Source: DASPSM01 sp036008465
Lineage (GTDB): Bacteria; Planctomycetota; Planctomycetia; Planctomycetales; Planctomycetaceae
Length of the DNA: 64,000 nt
NCBI GenBank assembly: GCA_036008465.1
Contig: DASYNP010000095.1
Span: 1-64,000 of the forward strand
Direction of reading: 5' to 3'
A program made the position numbers and the translations under genes. The notes under the pieces were generated by a model. It worked only from the letters and a program-made list of their open reading frames with translations. It did not search any database and was not told the origin of the DNA. Shown in pieces: positions 62,383 through 64,000 of this stretch. Position 1 is the stretch's first letter. Each line of letters begins with the position of its first letter.

Positions 62383-63585
62383 TCAACGTGTCTCGGCGAG
62401 CGGCGGCGTTTGTGCACTGAGGATTCGATCGGTGGCGATCTCGTCGAGTCCCAGCGATTGCTTCAATGCGCCGTATGCTTCGGCGGCTGCTTCATTCGGC
62501 CGGCCGGGCTCCGGTCGACGGACGGCGCGCAGCAGCAGGTTTTTCGCGGTGTGCTCCAATTCAATGAATTCGATCACCTGCGTCTTATACCCGCAGGCCT
62601 CGAGCGCCTGAGCCCGCAGGGCATCGGTTGCCAGGCTGGCTAACTGAGCGTGCAGAATCCCCTGGTGGTGCACGGCTGCGAGTTGCGGCATGTGGATTTT
62701 CGGCGCCAGCTCGTGTTGGCAACAGGGAACCGCAAGAATCACCGCGGCCCGCCAGGCGACCGCACGGGCCAGCGCGTCATCGGTCGCCGTGTCGCAGGCG
62801 TGTAGCGAGACGGCCAGATCGACCGTTCCCTCAAGCGGCTCGTTGCCGATCTCGCCGACGCGGAACTCGAGGCCCGCGCAGCCCAGTTTTTTTGCGATCC
62901 GCTGGCAGTCCGAAATCACGTCGGCCCGGCGATCCAGACCCAGCATGTGGACAGGCCGCCTGTGAATATGCGTGAGCAAGTGATAAAGCGCAAAGGTGAG
63001 ATAGCTCTTGCCGCTGCCGAAGTCGACGACGCGCAGCCCGCCGCTCGCCGGCAGATGGGGCATCACGTCGCCGACCATTTCCAAAAAGCGATTGATTTGC
63101 CGGAACTTCGCCTGCTTCGACGCTTTCACTTTCCCGGCGGGAGTCATCACGCCGATTTCGACCAGAAAGGGAATCGGCTCGTGCTCCGACAGCACATGCG
63201 ATTTTGCGCGGTTGTGCTCGAGCGGAATGGCCGAGCGAGTGGGACGGCCGCGGCGCACGCGCAGTTGGCCCTCTGGCGTCGCCGACACGTCGTAATCGGC
63301 GTCGAGCGTGAAGACATGAGCCCGACCATACGCGGGGCCCAACAGTTCGCGAATTCGCCGGCCCGTCGGTTCGGAGTCGAGATTTTCGTGCGTTTCCCGA
63401 TTCTCGGTGCGCGACGCCCACTGAAAGACGCGGGCCCCCTTCACGGTTGTCGGCCGCACCACGAGCCGTTCGGGAGCGTCGTCGTTGCGGCGCTGGCTGA
63501 GCGTGGTTCCCAGGTACGATCCGTCCGCCAGCGCGGCCTCGAGCCGCTCCCAGAACTCGGCGTCGCCGTTGCCTGCGTTGGTCAT
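62383..63585 (-). CDS. SAM-dependent methyltransferase (Methyltransf_32 type)
   Basis: A 400-residue protein. Residues 1-150 form an N-terminal domain (SQRRNDDAPERLVVRPTTVK, EFWERLEAALADGSY). A class I methyltransferase fold follows: motif I is RVVDFGSGKSYLTFALYHLL, then MLGLDRRADVISDCQRIAKK, VDLAVSLHACDTATDDALAR and VILAVPCCQHELA. The HACDTATD and PCCQH motifs are characteristic of the Methyltransf_32/GSTCD-like group, whose substrate is probably RNA or protein. Its start overlaps the upstream stop (ATGA) and its stop touches the polX start region, so the three genes form an operon. Confidence 0.9.
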   Translation of the reverse strand: MTNAGNGDAEFWERLEAALADGSYLGTTLSQRRNDDAPERLVVRPTTVKGARVFQWASRTENRETHENLDSEPTGRRIRELLGPAYGRAHVFTLDADYDVSATPEGQLRVRRGRPTRSAIPLEHNRAKSHVLSEHEPIPFLVEIGVMTPAGKVKASKQAKFRQINRFLEMVGDVMPHLPASGGLRVVDFGSGKSYLTFALYHLLTHIHRRPVHMLGLDRRADVISDCQRIAKKLGCAGLEFRVGEIGNEPLEGTVDLAVSLHACDTATDDALARAVAWRAAVILAVPCCQHELAPKIHMPQLAAVHHQGILHAQLASLATDALRAQALEACGYKTQVIEFIELEHTAKNLLLRAVRRPEPGRPNEAAAEAYGALKQSLGLDEIATDRILSAQTPPLAETR

Positions 63586-64000
63586 TGGCAGACTGCCTCG
63601 CGAATGTCGTCCGACATGGACGCCATGTGCTTCTGCAAATTGGCGCGGTCACCCAACGGCTTTACGCGAAGCGTGAAATTGTTGGGCCGAACGAGGGCCC
63701 AGCCGGAAAAAGTGTGGCGGATCGCGCGGAGCGATCGCCGTGAGAAAAAGCAGGCCCCCGGATTGTCCATCAACAGTCGGGGCAGGCGATCGCCGTCGTC
63801 AGTTCCGAGCAGGGGCGACTCGTGCGTCGAGATTTCGACACGCATCGTGGACCGATACCCCCCCCAGACCCCGTGCGCGACGCCACGGCGTAAGAATCGT
63901 CGTGGCGTTCGCACCACGTTGAAGAACAGCGATCGCAACGATCGAGGGAACTGTTCGGCCGAAACCAGGCGGACGCGCTCGACCGATCGTGGCAGGAAGA
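63582..64000 (-). CDS. hypothetical protein, truncated at the window edge
   Basis: The frame is open from the right edge to the stop at 63582, at least 138 codons, so its start lies beyond the window. TTG 63938 could be an internal start. Visible parts include RSLRSLFFNVVRTPRRFLRR, MRVEISTHESPLLGTDDGDR and RLLMDNPGACFFSRRSLRAI, then TFSGWALVRPNNFTLRVKPL. The stop overlaps the methyltransferase ATG by ATGA, which supports it as a real coding gene. I do not recognise the family. Confidence 0.6.
   Translation of the reverse strand, partial: FLPRSVERVRLVSAEQFPRSLRSLFFNVVRTPRRFLRRGVAHGVWGGYRSTMRVEISTHESPLLGTDDGDRLPRLLMDNPGACFFSRRSLRAIRHTFSGWALVRPNNFTLRVKPLGDRANLQKHMASMSDDIREAVCQ

Overview
This 64 kb window is GC-rich chromosomal DNA from a planctomycete, most likely a Pirellulales-type member of the PVC group. 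The lineage call rests on a DUF1559 pseudopilin-like protein with a small lipoprotein behind it, a PVC-type CxxCH cytochrome/dehydrogenase of more than 1000 residues, two very large signal peptidases I, a paired ClpP system, FG-GAP proteins and many dispersed palindromic repeats. I see no prophage, integrase, transposase, rRNA or CRISPR array. About 57 protein genes, including two micro-ORFs and one gene cut by the window edge, and two tRNAs (Gly-GCC, Pro-TGG) are supported.

Layout. 0-2 kb: a DUF559 protein and a Gfo/Idh/MocA oxidoreductase. 2.3-7 kb: a promoter and tRNA-Gly, then trigger factor and two clpP genes (nascent-chain folding and proteolysis) and a lipoprotein. 7-11 kb: a TPR protein, a GT39-type glycosyltransferase and an orphan parB, with two parS-like CACGTG sites on either side of the glycosyltransferase. 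10.8-16 kb: an FG-GAP/DsbD-N fusion, a TMEM175-like channel, an SRPBCC protein and an ankyrin protein. 16.4-19.8 kb: tRNA-Pro and two paralogous small secreted proteins around a metallophosphoesterase. 19.8-25.1 kb: the YggS PLP protein, a TPR protein with two RNA polymerase alpha-CTD modules, ribosomal protein S18, a HAD phosphatase and zwf. 25.5-34.4 kb: the PVC cytochrome, a divergent oxyR/di-haem peroxidase pair with an OxyR-like operator, a lipoprotein with DUF1559, and a cupin.

34.7-43.5 kb: lepA, two zinc-ribbon signal peptidases I, lptB, then an intergenic region with a candidate structured RNA carrying two micro-ORFs and a long palindrome, then an MFS transporter. 43.6-50.5 kb: tilS, rny and the haem genes hemY-hemE-hemD. 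51-64 kb: DUF1844, DUF1444 and MBL proteins, a class C beta-lactamase-like hydrolase, folD, pgpA, cysI overlapping an acyl-CoA carboxylase subunit, polX, a methyltransferase and a gene running off the right edge.

The most interesting items are: (1) the structured RNA at about 41.74-41.92 kb, where a Shine-Dalgarno and an anti-Shine-Dalgarno can pair around two overlapping micro-ORFs and a competing hairpin exists; (2) an OxyR regulator with both redox cysteines and an E. coli-type ATAG/CTAT operator next to a peroxidase; (3) parS-like sites beside an orphan parB; (4) signal peptidases with zinc-ribbon and beta-sandwich-like insertions; (5) at least four families of palindromic repeats, several of which supply the ends of coding sequences. 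All function calls come from reading motifs, without database searches.
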